Shown: positions 1 to 7,005, numbered from the stretch's first letter. The stretch is DNA of 9,627 nucleotides from Giesbergeria sp. (GCA_017998735.1 JAGOCN010000037.1:1-9627); one strand, 5' to 3'. Program-made: numbers and translations. Notes: generated from the letters alone by a model not told the origin.

Positions 1-3
1 CTT

Positions 4-2553
4 ATGACCTATTCCCTGAACACGCTGAATGTTTCCACCGGCGGCCAGTCCGCCCCCCGCTCCGCGGCCGCCCGTTTTGCCCAGGAGCTGGTGCTGATGG
101 CCTGCCTGCTGGTGCTGGTTTCCTGGCTGCTGGCACTGGCCACCTATTCACCGCAGGATGCCGCCTGGTCCACTTCGGGCCCTGCCGAGGGCCGCTTGAT
201 GGCCAACCGGGGCGGGCGCCTGGGCGCGTGGCTGGCCGATGTCAGTTATTTCGCCTTCGGCTTTTCGGCCTGGTGGTGCGTGGCCGCCGGCGTGTGCGCC
301 TGGCTGGGCACGCTGGCGCGCTGGATGCGGGGCGATGCCTGGGACGAGCCTGCCGGTGTGACCGGCCCGCTCAAGCGCCGTGCCCTGTTCTGGAGCGGCC
401 TGGCGCTGCTGCTGGCGGCCAGCGCCGCGCTGGAGTGGACGCGCATGTACCGTTTCGAGGGCCTGCTGCCGGGCCACGCGGGCGGCGTGCTGGGCTATGT
501 GCTGGGGCCGCTGGGCATGCAGTGGCTGGGTTTTACCGGTTCGGGGCTGGTGGGCATCGTGCTGGTGGTGGCCGGGGCGGCGCTGGTGTTCCGCTTTTCC
601 TGGGGCCATGTGGCCGAGCGCCTGGGCGCACGCATCGACACGCTGCTGCAGTCGCGCCGTGCCCGCCGTGAAATGGCGCAGGACCAGGCCGAGGGCCGGC
701 GCGCCGCGCTGCAGCGCGAAAAGGGCCTGCTGAAAGAACGCACCGAACCGGCCGATGCCCTTGCGGAGCCGGTGCTGGACACCCCTTTTTCGGCGCCTGG
801 GCCTGCAGCTGCAACCCCGTCTGTGCCAGCGGGCCAGGCGCTGCGCACCGAGCCTGCCTTTGCCCCTGAAATGCCTGCACGGACGGCAGCAACCGCACCT
901 GCTTCGGCAACCTCAGCAAGTGCAACAACAACAGCGGCTGTGGCGGCTGCGGCGGCTGCGGCAGCAACGTCCGGCAGTGCTGCGCCCGTGGCAGGCAAGG
1001 AGCGCCAGAAACCTGCCGCGACGGGTGCTGTGTCTGCAGCGGTGTCCGCTGCCGCCGGCCCAGGCGCCGCCAGCACCCTGCCGCAGGTCAGCCTGCTGGA
1101 CAGCGCACCGTTGCAGCGCGAAAGCGTGGCGCCCGAGACGCTGGAGATGACCAGCCGCATGATCGAGAAAAAGCTCAAGGACTTTGGCGTGCAGGTGCGC
1201 GTGGTGGCCTCCACGCCGGGGCCGGTGGTGACGCGCTACGAGATCGAGCCGGCCACCGGCGTCAAGGGCTCGCAGATTGTCGGCCTGGCCAAGGACCTGG
1301 CGCGCTCGCTCAGCCTGGTGTCGATCCGCGTGGTGGAAACCATTCCGGGCAAGAACTTCATGGCGCTGGAACTGCCCAACGCCAAGCGCCAGACCATCCG
1401 CCTGTCCGAGGTGCTGGGCTCGCAGGTCTACAACGATGGCAAGAGCCTGCTGACCATGGGCCTGGGCAAGGACATTGAAGGCAGGCCGGTGGTGGCCGAC
1501 CTGGCCAAGATGCCGCATGTGCTGGTGGCCGGCACCACGGGCTCGGGCAAGTCGGTGGGCATCAATGCCATGATTTTGAGCCTGCTTTACAAGGCCGAGG
1601 CACGCGATGTGCGCCTGTTGATGATCGACCCGAAGATGCTGGAAATGTCGGTCTACGAAGGCATTCCGCACCTGCTGGCGCCCGTGGTCACCGACATGAA
1701 GCAGGCCGCGCACGGCCTGAACTGGTGCGTGGGCGAGATGGAGCGGCGCTACAAGCTGATGAGCAAGCTGGGCGTGCGCAACCTGGCCGGCTACAACACG
1801 AAAATTGACGAAGCCCGGGCACGCGAGGAGTTCATCGACAACCCGCTCAGCCTCAACCCCGAAGCGCCCGAACCGCTGGACCGCCTGCCGCACATCGTCG
1901 TCGTCATCGACGAGCTGGCTGACCTGATGATGGTGGTGGGCAAGAAGATCGAGGAACTGATTGCCCGCCTGGCGCAAAAGGCGCGGGCGGCCGGCATCCA
2001 CCTGATTCTGGCCACCCAGCGGCCCAGCGTGGACGTGATCACCGGCCTGATCAAGGCCAACATTCCGACCCGCATTGCGTTCTCTGTCGGCTCGAAGATC
2101 GACAGCCGCACCATCCTGGATCAGATGGGCGCCGAGGCGCTGCTGGGCATGGGCGACATGCTTTACATGGCCAGCGGCACCGGCCTGCCGGTGCGCGTGC
2201 ACGGCGCGTTTGTCTCGGACGAGGAAGTGCACCGCGTGGTCAAGTACCTCAAGGCCCAGGGCGAGCCCGACTACATCGACGGCGTGCTCGAAGGCGGCAC
2301 GGTCGATGGCGACGGCGACCTGCCGGGCGAGGGCGGCAGTGGCGAAGGCGGCGAGAAAGACCCGCTGTACGACCAGGCGGTGGAAGTGGTGCTGAAAGAC
2401 CGCAAGGCCAGCATCTCGTATGTGCAGCGCAAGCTCAAGATTGGTTACAACCGCTCGGCGCGCCTGCTGGAAGATATGGAGAACGCCGGGCTGGTCAGTT
2501 CGCTCACCAGCAGCGGCCAGCGCGAAGTGCTGGTGCCTGCGCGCGGCGAATAG
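4..2553 (+). CDS. ftsK: DNA translocase FtsK
   Basis: Septum-anchored, ATP-driven DNA pump that clears chromosome ends from the closing division site and activates XerCD recombination at dif. The 849-residue protein shows the full architecture. Four hydrophobic segments lie at about 28-48, 78-104, 126-143 and 180-198 (the 4TM membrane domain). A low-complexity Ala/Pro/Thr linker follows at about 215-375, including eight consecutive alanines (314-321). The RecA-like motor carries Walker A GTTGSGKS at 510-517 and Walker [11 protein letters not shown] with D636/E637. A winged-helix gamma domain that reads DNA polarity spans about 786-848. The linker is much shorter than in E. coli FtsK (over 1300 residues), as is usual outside enterics. 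The ATG at 4 gives a sensible cytoplasmic N-terminus, but no upstream sequence is visible to test it or its ribosome binding site. Identification is secure. Confidence 0.96.
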   Translation: MTYSLNTLNVSTGGQSAPRSAAARFAQELVLMACLLVLVSWLLALATYSPQDAAWSTSGPAEGRLMANRGGRLGAWLADVSYFAFGFSAWWCVAAGVCAWLGTLARWMRGDAWDEPAGVTGPLKRRALFWSGLALLLAASAALEWTRMYRFEGLLPGHAGGVLGYVLGPLGMQWLGFTGSGLVGIVLVVAGAALVFRFSWGHVAERLGARIDTLLQSRRARREMAQDQAEGRRAALQREKGLLKERTEPADALAEPVLDTPFSAPGPAAATPSVPAGQALRTEPAFAPEMPARTAATAPASATSASATTTAAVAAAAAAAATSGSAAPVAGKERQKPAATGAVSAAVSAAAGPGAASTLPQVSLLDSAPLQRESVAPETLEMTSRMIEKKLKDFGVQVRVVASTPGPVVTRYEIEPATGVKGSQIVGLAKDLARSLSLVSIRVVETIPGKNFMALELPNAKRQTIRLSEVLGSQVYNDGKSLLTMGLGKDIEGRPVVADLAKMPHVLVAGTTGSGKSVGINAMILSLLYKAEARDVRLLMIDPKMLEMSVYEGIPHLLAPVVTDMKQAAHGLNWCVGEMERRYKLMSKLGVRNLAGYNTKIDEARAREEFIDNPLSLNPEAPEPLDRLPHIVVVIDELADLMMVVGKKIEELIARLAQKARAAGIHLILATQRPSVDVITGLIKANIPTRIAFSVGSKIDSRTILDQMGAEALLGMGDMLYMASGTGLPVRVHGAFVSDEEVHRVVKYLKAQGEPDYIDGVLEGGTVDGDGDLPGEGGSGEGGEKDPLYDQAVEVVLKDRKASISYVQRKLKIGYNRSARLLEDMENAGLVSSLTSSGQREVLVPARGE

Positions 2554-2576
2554 CCCTGAACGGTGCCATGAATTCT

Positions 2577-2593
2577 GCAGCCCCGGTGGCTGC
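2577..2593 (+). other. small hairpin in the ftsK-lolA gap
   Basis: A perfect 6-bp inverted repeat, GCAGCC-CCGGT-GGCTGC, lies 23 nt after the ftsK stop. No T-run follows, so it is not a convincing intrinsic terminator. It could be an intercistronic RNA structure or chance in GC-rich DNA. The rest of the 81-bp gap shows nothing clear. Confidence 0.3.
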
Positions 2594-2634
2594 GCATCTC
2601 TGGCGCCGCCTCTCTTCACTATTCCAAGAAAACC

Positions 2635-3270
2635 ATGAATTTCAAATTTTTTGCTACATTTTTCATAGCTGCTGGCGCACAGCTGGCATACGCTGGCGGC
2701 CTGCAGAGCCTGGAAGCCTTCATGGCACGCACCCAGTCCGGCCGCGCCGACTTCACGCAGGTGGTGACGTCGCCCGCCAAGGAAGGCAAGGCCGAGCGCA
2801 AGAAAACCTCCAGCGGCACCTTTGCGTTCCAGCGCCCTGGCAAATTCAAGTTTGTCTACCTCAAACCCTTCGAGCAGACCATCGTGGCCGATGGCAAGAC
2901 GCTGTGGCTGCACGACCTGGACCTGAACCAGGTCACGCAGCGCGCCCAGGCGCAGGCGCTGGGCACCACGCCGGCAGCGCTGCTGGCCTCGGCGCCCGAC
3001 CTGAAGGCGCTGCGCGCCGACTTCACGCTGGAATCCGCCCCGGCGCAGGACGGGCTGGAATGGGTGCTGGCCACCCCCAAGGCCAAAGACGGCCAGCTGC
3101 AAAGCGTGCGCGTCGGCTTTGACAGCAACCAGCTGGCGGCGCTCGACATTCTGGACAGCTTTGGCCAGCGCTCGCTGATCCGCTTCACCGGCCTGCAGGC
3201 CAACCCGGCGCTGCCGGCCAATGCCTTCCAGTTCAAGCCGCCGGCCGGGGCCGACGTGGTGGCGCAATAG
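2635..3270 (+). CDS. lolA: outer-membrane lipoprotein carrier protein LolA
   Basis: Periplasmic chaperone that takes lipoproteins from the LolCDE inner-membrane complex and hands them to LolB at the outer membrane. The 211-residue product has a signal peptide of about 20 residues (one Lys at position 4, hydrophobic core 5-19, signal peptidase I-like site AYA|GG). The mature part carries LolA hallmarks: RADFTQVV, GTFAFQRPGKFKFVY, ADGKTLWLHDLDLNQVT, TPAALL, DSFGQRSLIRF and a C-terminal FKPPAGADVV. The upstream AAGA gives only a weak ribosome binding site, but no better in-frame start is near and the signal peptide supports this ATG. It follows ftsK by 81 bp in the same direction, a conserved arrangement, so co-transcription is likely. 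Oddity: codons 5-22, the signal core and cleavage site, look derived from a dispersed repeat (separate entry). Confidence 0.95.
   Translation: MNFKFFATFFIAAGAQLAYAGGLQSLEAFMARTQSGRADFTQVVTSPAKEGKAERKKTSSGTFAFQRPGKFKFVYLKPFEQTIVADGKTLWLHDLDLNQVTQRAQAQALGTTPAALLASAPDLKALRADFTLESAPAQDGLEWVLATPKAKDGQLQSVRVGFDSNQLAALDILDSFGQRSLIRFTGLQANPALPANAFQFKPPAGADVVAQ
2645..2702 (+). repeat. dispersed repeat copy inside the lolA signal-peptide region
   Basis: Three blocks, TTTTTTGCTA (2647-2656), AGCTGCTGGCGCA (2667-2679) and CGCTGGCGGC (2691-2700), recur in the same order and with identical 10-nt and 11-nt spacers on the - strand at 4904-4957. Across the 33 block positions 32 match; the spacers hardly match. 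The AT-rich start differs from the surrounding GC-rich coding sequence. The pattern resembles, from memory, a short interspersed repeat frequent between genes of Comamonadaceae (core like ATAGCTGCTGGCGC). It encodes lolA residues 5-22. Confidence 0.6.
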
Positions 3271-3298
3271 CCTGCGCACTGGCCGTGGCAATTGCTGT

Positions 3299-3334
3299 GG
3301 GCCAGCCAAATGCCAGGCATTTGCGGGCTGGCCC
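3299..3334 (+). terminator. strong hairpin downstream of lolA without a T-tract
   Basis: A 9-bp GC-rich stem (GGGCCAGCC at 3299-3307 pairing with 3326-3334) encloses a second inverted repeat (AAATGCC at 3308-3314 with GGCATTT at 3316-3322, of which 5 bp can form around a 5-nt loop). A 3-nt bulge lies on the right side. It starts 28 nt after the lolA stop. No T-run follows on either strand, so it may be an RNA 3'-end stabiliser or a Rho-assisted end rather than a standard intrinsic terminator. Confidence 0.4.
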
Positions 3335-3369
3335 GGTAAAGTTGTGCAGGGGCATGGCAAAGTTGCGCA
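3335..3369 (+). repeat. 14-bp direct repeat pair with 21-bp period upstream of rarA
   Basis: GGTAAAGTTGTGCA at 3335-3348 recurs as GGCAAAGTTGCGCA at 3356-3369, with 12 of 14 identical. The start-to-start distance is exactly 21 bp, two helical turns, which would place two bound proteins on the same DNA face. It lies 101 nt before the rarA ATG. I see no clear -35/-10 pair beside it. The rest of the 3271-3469 gap holds only a 5-bp GAAG-loop hairpin at 3400-3413. Confidence 0.4.
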
Positions 3370-3469
3370 ATGCCTTGTAAAACAAAAAACCGAATCGACG
3401 CCCTGAAGAGGGCTGCAATCTGCAAGAAATGCCAAGCCCGCGCTTTCAGGCCGGCCAAGCGGGGGCAGC

Positions 3470-4789
3470 ATGGCCGATCTGTTTGAAGCCACGCCTGCGC
3501 AGCCCCTGGCCGAACTGCTCCGGCCCCGGGTGCTGCAAGAGGTGATCGGGCAGTCCCATCTGCTGGGGCCGGGCAGGCCGCTGCAGCTGGCTTTTCAGTC
3601 GGGCAAACCGCATTCCATGGTTTTGTGGGGTCCGCCCGGTGTGGGCAAGACCACGCTGGCCCGGCTGACCGCCCAGGCCTTTGACTGCGAATTCATTGCC
3701 CTGTCCGCGGTGTTTTCCGGGGTCAAGGACATCCGCGCAGCAATGGAGCAGGCCCAGCAGAACCTGTCCCGGGGTCGGCACACGATCCTGTTCGTTGACG
3801 AAATCCACCGCTTCAACAAGGCGCAGCAGGACGCGCTGTTGCCCTATGCAGAGTCCGGTCTGGTGACCTTCATCGGCGCCACCACCGAAAACCCGTCTTT
3901 TGAAGTCAACTCGGCCCTGCTGTCGCGCTCGCAGGTTTATGTACTGCAATCGCTGAGCGACACGGAGTTGCAGCAGCTGCTGGCCAGGGCGCAGCAGGAA
4001 GCGTTGCCGCATTTGACTTTTGACACGCTGGCGGTCGACACGCTGGTGGGCCATGCCGATGGCGATGCCCGAAGGCTTCTCAATTTGCTGGAGCAGTGCA
4101 GCACCGCTGCCGGCGCGGCCGGGGTCACGGCCATCGACGGTGCGTTTGTCCAGAATGCGCTGAGCCTGAATGCACGGCGCTTTGACAAGGGGGGCGACAA
4201 CTTCTTTGACCAGATATCGGCATTGCACAAGTCCGTGCGCGGCTCCGACCCCGATGCTGCCCTGTACTGGCTCACCCGCATGCTGGACGGCGGGGCCGAT
4301 GCCCGCTATTTGTCGCGGCGCATCGTGCGCATGGCCTGGGAAGACATCGGGCTGGCCGACCCCAGAGCGATGCAGATGGCCAACGACGCTGCATCGACCT
4401 TTGATCGCCTGGGCAGCCCCGAGGGCGAACTGGCCCTGGCGCAGGCCGTGATCTATCTGGCCGTGGCGGCCAAGAGCAATGCCGGCTACACCGCCTACAA
4501 CCAGGCACGGGCCTTTGTGAAGCAGGACCGCAGCCGCGAGGTTCCGGTGCACCTGCGCAACGCGCCCACCCAACTGATGAAAGAGCTGGGCCACGGCCAT
4601 GCCTACCGCTATGCCCACGACGAGCCCCATGCCTATGCGGCCGGCGAAAGCTACCTGCCCGAGGGCATGCAGGCGCCCGGTTGGTACCAGCCGGTGCCCC
4701 GGGGACTGGAAGCCAGAATCGCGGAGAAACTGGCCCACCTGAGGCAGCTGGACGCCGAAGCGAAAAGCCGCGCTCCGGACGACCGGTAG
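3470..4789 (+). CDS. rarA: replication-associated recombination protein A (AAA+ ATPase)
   Basis: RarA (MgsA) is the bacterial relative of eukaryotic Mgs1/WRNIP1. It acts at stalled replication forks and single-strand gaps and interacts with SSB in E. coli. The 439-residue length is normal. The sequence shows the N-terminal LAELLRPRVLQEVIGQ motif, Walker A GPPGVGKT at 54-61, Walker B FVDEIHRF with D110/E111, sensor 1 GATTENPSF at 136-144, and an arginine-finger segment LLSRSQV with R153. The C-terminal tetramerisation region carries the family signature PVHLRNAPTQLMKELG followed by YRYAHDEPHAYAAGESYLPEG-like sequence. The ATG is preceded by a G-rich stretch (GGGGGCAGC) that could act as a poor ribosome binding site. 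It lies 199 bp after lolA in the usual ftsK-lolA-rarA order, possibly with its own promoter. Confidence 0.95.
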   Translation: MADLFEATPAQPLAELLRPRVLQEVIGQSHLLGPGRPLQLAFQSGKPHSMVLWGPPGVGKTTLARLTAQAFDCEFIALSAVFSGVKDIRAAMEQAQQNLSRGRHTILFVDEIHRFNKAQQDALLPYAESGLVTFIGATTENPSFEVNSALLSRSQVYVLQSLSDTELQQLLARAQQEALPHLTFDTLAVDTLVGHADGDARRLLNLLEQCSTAAGAAGVTAIDGAFVQNALSLNARRFDKGGDNFFDQISALHKSVRGSDPDAALYWLTRMLDGGADARYLSRRIVRMAWEDIGLADPRAMQMANDAASTFDRLGSPEGELALAQAVIYLAVAAKSNAGYTAYNQARAFVKQDRSREVPVHLRNAPTQLMKELGHGHAYRYAHDEPHAYAAGESYLPEGMQAPGWYQPVPRGLEARIAEKLAHLRQLDAEAKSRAPDDR

Positions 4790-4901
4790 GCAGGGCGATT
4801 TTTGCCAGTCCGGGCGGGTGGGATGCACCCCATGCCAGACACTGCCGGCGGCCTTTTCTCTGCGAGGCACAGTGTTGACAAGGCAAGAGTTCTGATGAAA
4901 A

Positions 4902-4958
4902 GTGCCTCCAGCGCAGACACAGCATGCGCCAGCAGCTCATGTTTTGATAGCAAAAAAG
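4902..4958 (-). repeat. second dispersed repeat copy, opposite orientation
   Basis: Read on the - strand it carries TTTTTTGCTA (4957-4948), AGCTGCTGGCGCA (4937-4925) and CGCTGGAGGC (4913-4904), with the same spacers as the copy in lolA. The - strand RNA could fold CTGGCGCA against TGCGCTGG (8 pairs, two of them G-U). This intergenic position is where such elements would normally be expected. Confidence 0.6.
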
Positions 4959-5167
4959 GATTTGCTGCTTCGGCACGGCTGCATGGCGCTGCCTCGGCTT
5001 TTCTGGTATGTGCGCAAAACGCCAGACCTTGGCAGGCACGGCGGATACAGCAGGGCGGTCCATCGGTGCCGTGGACCGACTGGGTACCCCGCCTCACTCC
5101 CTTTTTCCCGGCCCCGCCACCACCGTTTGCCTGCACAGCGGCCCTGCGTCCGGATTGGATGGGCGGC

Positions 5168-5192
5168 GTGCAAACTGCACCCTGGCGATAAT
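5168..5192 (+). promoter_or_regulatory. putative promoter and inverted repeat before the GNAT gene
   Basis: A -10-like GATAAT at 5187-5192 ends 5 nt before the ATG at 5198, so transcription would begin at about the start codon. No good -35 hexamer lies 16-18 nt upstream. A perfect inverted repeat GTGCA-AAC-TGCAC (5168-5180) sits in the spacer region and could be an operator. Prediction from sequence only. Confidence 0.4.
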
Positions 5193-5197
5193 GGTCC

Positions 5198-5872
5198 ATG
5201 AAAAAAGTGACTGTCAGAGCGACCAGGCCCGGGGATGTGGATGCCCTGCTGCACCTGCAAAAACGCGTGTACCCGACGATTGCACCCTGGCGCCGGGACC
5301 AGCTGGCGCACCAGCTGGCCATCTTTGCCGAAGGGCAGCTGGTGGCAGAGCTGGACGGCGCCATCGTGGGCTGCGCCAGTTCCATGGTCATCCTGTGGGA
5401 CGAATGGGCCGATGAACACACCTGGAGCGAGATCACGGCAGCCGGCACCTTCAGCACCCACAACACCGACGGCTTCACGCTGTACGGCGCCGAAGTCTTT
5501 GTGGACCCGGGCCTGCGCGGCCAGCGCGTGGGCCATGCCCTGTACGAAGGCCGCCGCGAGGTGTGCCGCAGGCTGAACCTGCGCCGCATCATTGCCTGTG
5601 GCAGGTTGCCGGGCTACAGCGCGGTTGCGCACCAGATGTCGGTGGAGCTGTATGCCAAGAAGGTGCTGTGGGGCGATATCAAGGACCCGGTGCTGACCTT
5701 TCAGCTGCGCGAAGGGTTTCGCTACTGCGGCATCATGCACAACTACCTGCCCGAAGATGCCGACTCCTGCGGCCAGGCGTCCCTGATCGCCTGGGTCAAT
5801 CTCGATTACGACGCCACCTGCCCGACGGCACTGCAAATAGAAGCCGCAGCCACTACGGAAACCCAGCCATGA
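5198..5872 (+). CDS. GNAT family N-acetyltransferase (split YhcX-type N-terminal partner)
   Basis: A 224-residue acetyltransferase of the GNAT fold, expected to move an acetyl group from acetyl-CoA to an unknown amine. The CoA-binding motif A is clear: VFVDPGLRGQRVGHALYEG, with Q109-R110-V111-G112-H113-A114 fitting Q/RxxGxG/A. The C-terminal half (GYSAVAHQMSVELYAKKVL, DPVLTFQLREGFRYCGIM, NYLPEDADS) matches what I recall of the GNAT domain fused to a carbon-nitrogen hydrolase in YhcX-like proteins. The stop TGA overlaps the next gene's ATG (ATGA, 5869-5872), so translation is probably coupled and the two products may form a complex. There is no Shine-Dalgarno site before the ATG, consistent with a leaderless message. 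Cytoplasmic; no signal peptide. Fold is sure, substrate is not known. Confidence 0.88.
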   Translation: MKKVTVRATRPGDVDALLHLQKRVYPTIAPWRRDQLAHQLAIFAEGQLVAELDGAIVGCASSMVILWDEWADEHTWSEITAAGTFSTHNTDGFTLYGAEVFVDPGLRGQRVGHALYEGRREVCRRLNLRRIIACGRLPGYSAVAHQMSVELYAKKVLWGDIKDPVLTFQLREGFRYCGIMHNYLPEDADSCGQASLIAWVNLDYDATCPTALQIEAAATTETQP

Positions 5873-6789
5873 CCCAGAACAACAACCCCCTGCAGCCTTC
5901 GTTTCAGCCCAGCCAGGGCATCGTGCGCATTGCCGCCGTGCAGTACCTGATGCGCTCCATCAGCAACTGGGATGAATTTGAAAACCAGGTGCGTTTCGTG
6001 ATGAAGGCGGCGGGAGACTACAAACCCCAGTTCGTCATGTTTCCCGAGATTTTCACCACCCAGCTGCTGTCCTTCATGGACACCAGCGACCTGCGCAAGG
6101 CCGTGCGCGCCATGGACGGCTACACCGAGCGCTATGTGGCGCTGTTCCGGGAACTCTCGGCCCAGTGGGGCGTGTACATCATCGGCGGCAGCCACCCGAC
6201 CATCACGGACGGCAGGCTGATGAACACGGCCTACCTGTTCTCGCCCGAAGGCAAGGTGTTCACGCAGGACAAGATCCACCTGACCCGCTGGGAAAAGGAA
6301 AAGTGGAAGGGCGATCCGGGCCACCACCTGCATGTGTTCGACACCTCGCACGGCCGCATTGCCATCCTGATCTGCTATGACATCGAGTTTCCCGAGCTCT
6401 CGCGCATGGTGTGCGAGCAGGGCGCGGACATCATCTTCGTGCCGTCCTGCACCGACGACCGGCAGGGCTTCTGGCGGGTGCGCTACTGCTGCCATGCGCG
6501 GGCCATTGAAAACCAGGTGTATGTGGCAGTGACCGGCACCGTGGGCAACCTGGCGGTGGAAGGGCTGGGCCTGCATTTTGGCCAGGCCGCCATCATCACG
6601 CCGTCGGATTTTCCCTTTGCACGCGACGGCATTGCCGCCGAGGGCGTGCCCAACATGGAGCAGATCGTGATTGCCGATGTGGACCTGGCCAAGCTGGTCA
6701 GCAACCGGGTCAACGGCACCACCATTCCCCTGTACGACAAGCGCGTGGACGTGTACAAAAACGCCGTCGATGTGGTGACGGCCAATTGA
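5869..6789 (+). CDS. carbon-nitrogen hydrolase (nitrilase superfamily)
   Basis: A 306-residue nitrilase-superfamily enzyme that cleaves a non-peptide C-N bond, most likely an amide, through a Glu-Lys-Cys triad. The triad is visible: E60 in VMFPEIFTT, K135 in TQDKIHLTRWEKEKW, and C169 in ILICYDIEFPELSR. All three are intact, so the enzyme should be active. It resembles the C-terminal half of GNAT/CN-hydrolase fusion proteins (which I recall as branch 12 of the superfamily) rather than a true nitrilase or a NAD synthetase amidase domain. The ATG at 5869 overlaps the GNAT stop by 4 bp; upstream there is only a weak GGA, so translational coupling is likely. The in-frame region further upstream overlaps GNAT in another frame and is not part of the protein. 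A hairpin terminator follows. Substrate unknown; omega-amidase- or carbamoylputrescine-hydrolase-like activity cannot be excluded. Confidence 0.9.
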   Translation: MTQNNNPLQPSFQPSQGIVRIAAVQYLMRSISNWDEFENQVRFVMKAAGDYKPQFVMFPEIFTTQLLSFMDTSDLRKAVRAMDGYTERYVALFRELSAQWGVYIIGGSHPTITDGRLMNTAYLFSPEGKVFTQDKIHLTRWEKEKWKGDPGHHLHVFDTSHGRIAILICYDIEFPELSRMVCEQGADIIFVPSCTDDRQGFWRVRYCCHARAIENQVYVAVTGTVGNLAVEGLGLHFGQAAIITPSDFPFARDGIAAEGVPNMEQIVIADVDLAKLVSNRVNGTTIPLYDKRVDVYKNAVDVVTAN

Positions 6790-6826
6790 GGGCGGCAAGG
6801 CGCTGGTACGTGCGCGCCTGAAGGCC

Positions 6827-6855
6827 TGCACAGGGCCGTCAACCGGCCCTGTGCA
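6827..6855 (+). terminator. hairpin terminator after the hydrolase gene
   Basis: A perfect 12-bp stem, TGCACAGGGCCG (6827-6838) with CGGCCCTGTGCA (6844-6855), and a 5-nt TCAAC loop, 38 nt after the stop codon. It is followed by ATCTTCT, a short imperfect T-rich tail. It likely ends the GNAT-hydrolase transcript and separates it from the liv operon. Confidence 0.65.
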
Positions 6856-6875
6856 ATCTTCTGCAGACGTCTGCA
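6852..6875. promoter_or_regulatory. 14-bp perfect palindrome with 10-bp-phased TGCA sites
   Basis: TGCAGACGTCTGCA (6862-6875) is a perfect palindrome. The TGCA tetramer occurs at 6852, 6862 and 6872, exactly one helical turn apart, the first lying in the terminator stem. This could be an operator for a regulator of the downstream liv operon. No known consensus is recognised. Confidence 0.35.
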
Positions 6876-6937
6876 AGGCCATTTGCGGACCCGTTGCTGC
6901 GTGCGTTCGGCATGCCTTTGCAGTGGTTTTTGGCCCT

Positions 6938-6979
6938 TGAAAATACTGGTTTTCACCCCCCTTTTTGCAAGGGAAAACC
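6938..6979. repeat. overlapping alternative inverted repeats upstream of livH
   Basis: TGAAAA-TACTGG-TTTTCA (6938-6955) is a 6-bp inverted repeat with a 6-nt spacer. Its right part, extended as GGTTTTC (6948-6954), is also complementary to GAAAACC at 6973-6979, and CCCTT/AAGGG (6959-6973) forms a third small stem between them. The first two pairings exclude each other. It may be a binding site or an RNA switch if transcription starts further upstream. Confidence 0.3.
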
Positions 6980-7005
6980 CCGCCAAAATGGCCCCGGTCA
7001 CCGGT

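Larger units (their letters stand above)
4790..5197. other. 408-bp gene-free region between rarA and the GNAT gene
   Basis: No open reading frame here resembles a protein I know, and I see no tRNA or other structured RNA gene. It holds a weak 5-bp hairpin (4816-4830), a consensus TTGACA at 4875-4880 without a matching -10 box, the dispersed repeat copy at 4902-4958, and the putative GNAT promoter at 5168-5192. In many Burkholderiales serS follows rarA; it is absent here, so this may be a rearrangement boundary (recalled synteny, not tested). Confidence 0.5.

Noticed and set aside
2568..3122. + strand open frame starting between ftsK and lolA
   Set aside because: It runs out of frame through lolA, and its sequence is Arg/Gly/Ala-rich shadow. 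The LolA frame is conserved.
913..3492. 859-residue open frame on the - strand across ftsK and lolA
   Set aside because: It is antisense to two clearly conserved genes, is His/Arg/Gln/Ala-rich without any family motif, and results from strong third-position G/C bias.
4789..4806. GGCA...TGCC with T-run after rarA as a terminator
   Set aside because: The stem has only 4 bp and the T-run lies in the loop rather than after the stem.
3446..4870. 474-residue open frame on the - strand across rarA
   Set aside because: Same kind of codon-bias shadow: the opposite strand encodes complete RarA with all AAA+ motifs.
4875..4880. Perfect TTGACA -35 hexamer
   Set aside because: No -10-like hexamer lies 16-18 nt downstream (AAAAGT at 17 nt) and no gene starts nearby, so a promoter is not supported.
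4802..5191. 129-residue open frame in the rarA-GNAT gap
   Set aside because: No ribosome binding site, no recognisable motif, and it crosses the dispersed repeat; probably non-coding.
5563..5868. Upstream in-frame extension of the hydrolase gene
   Set aside because: It overlaps conserved GNAT coding sequence in another frame and resembles no hydrolase N-terminus; ATG at 5869 gives the normal start.
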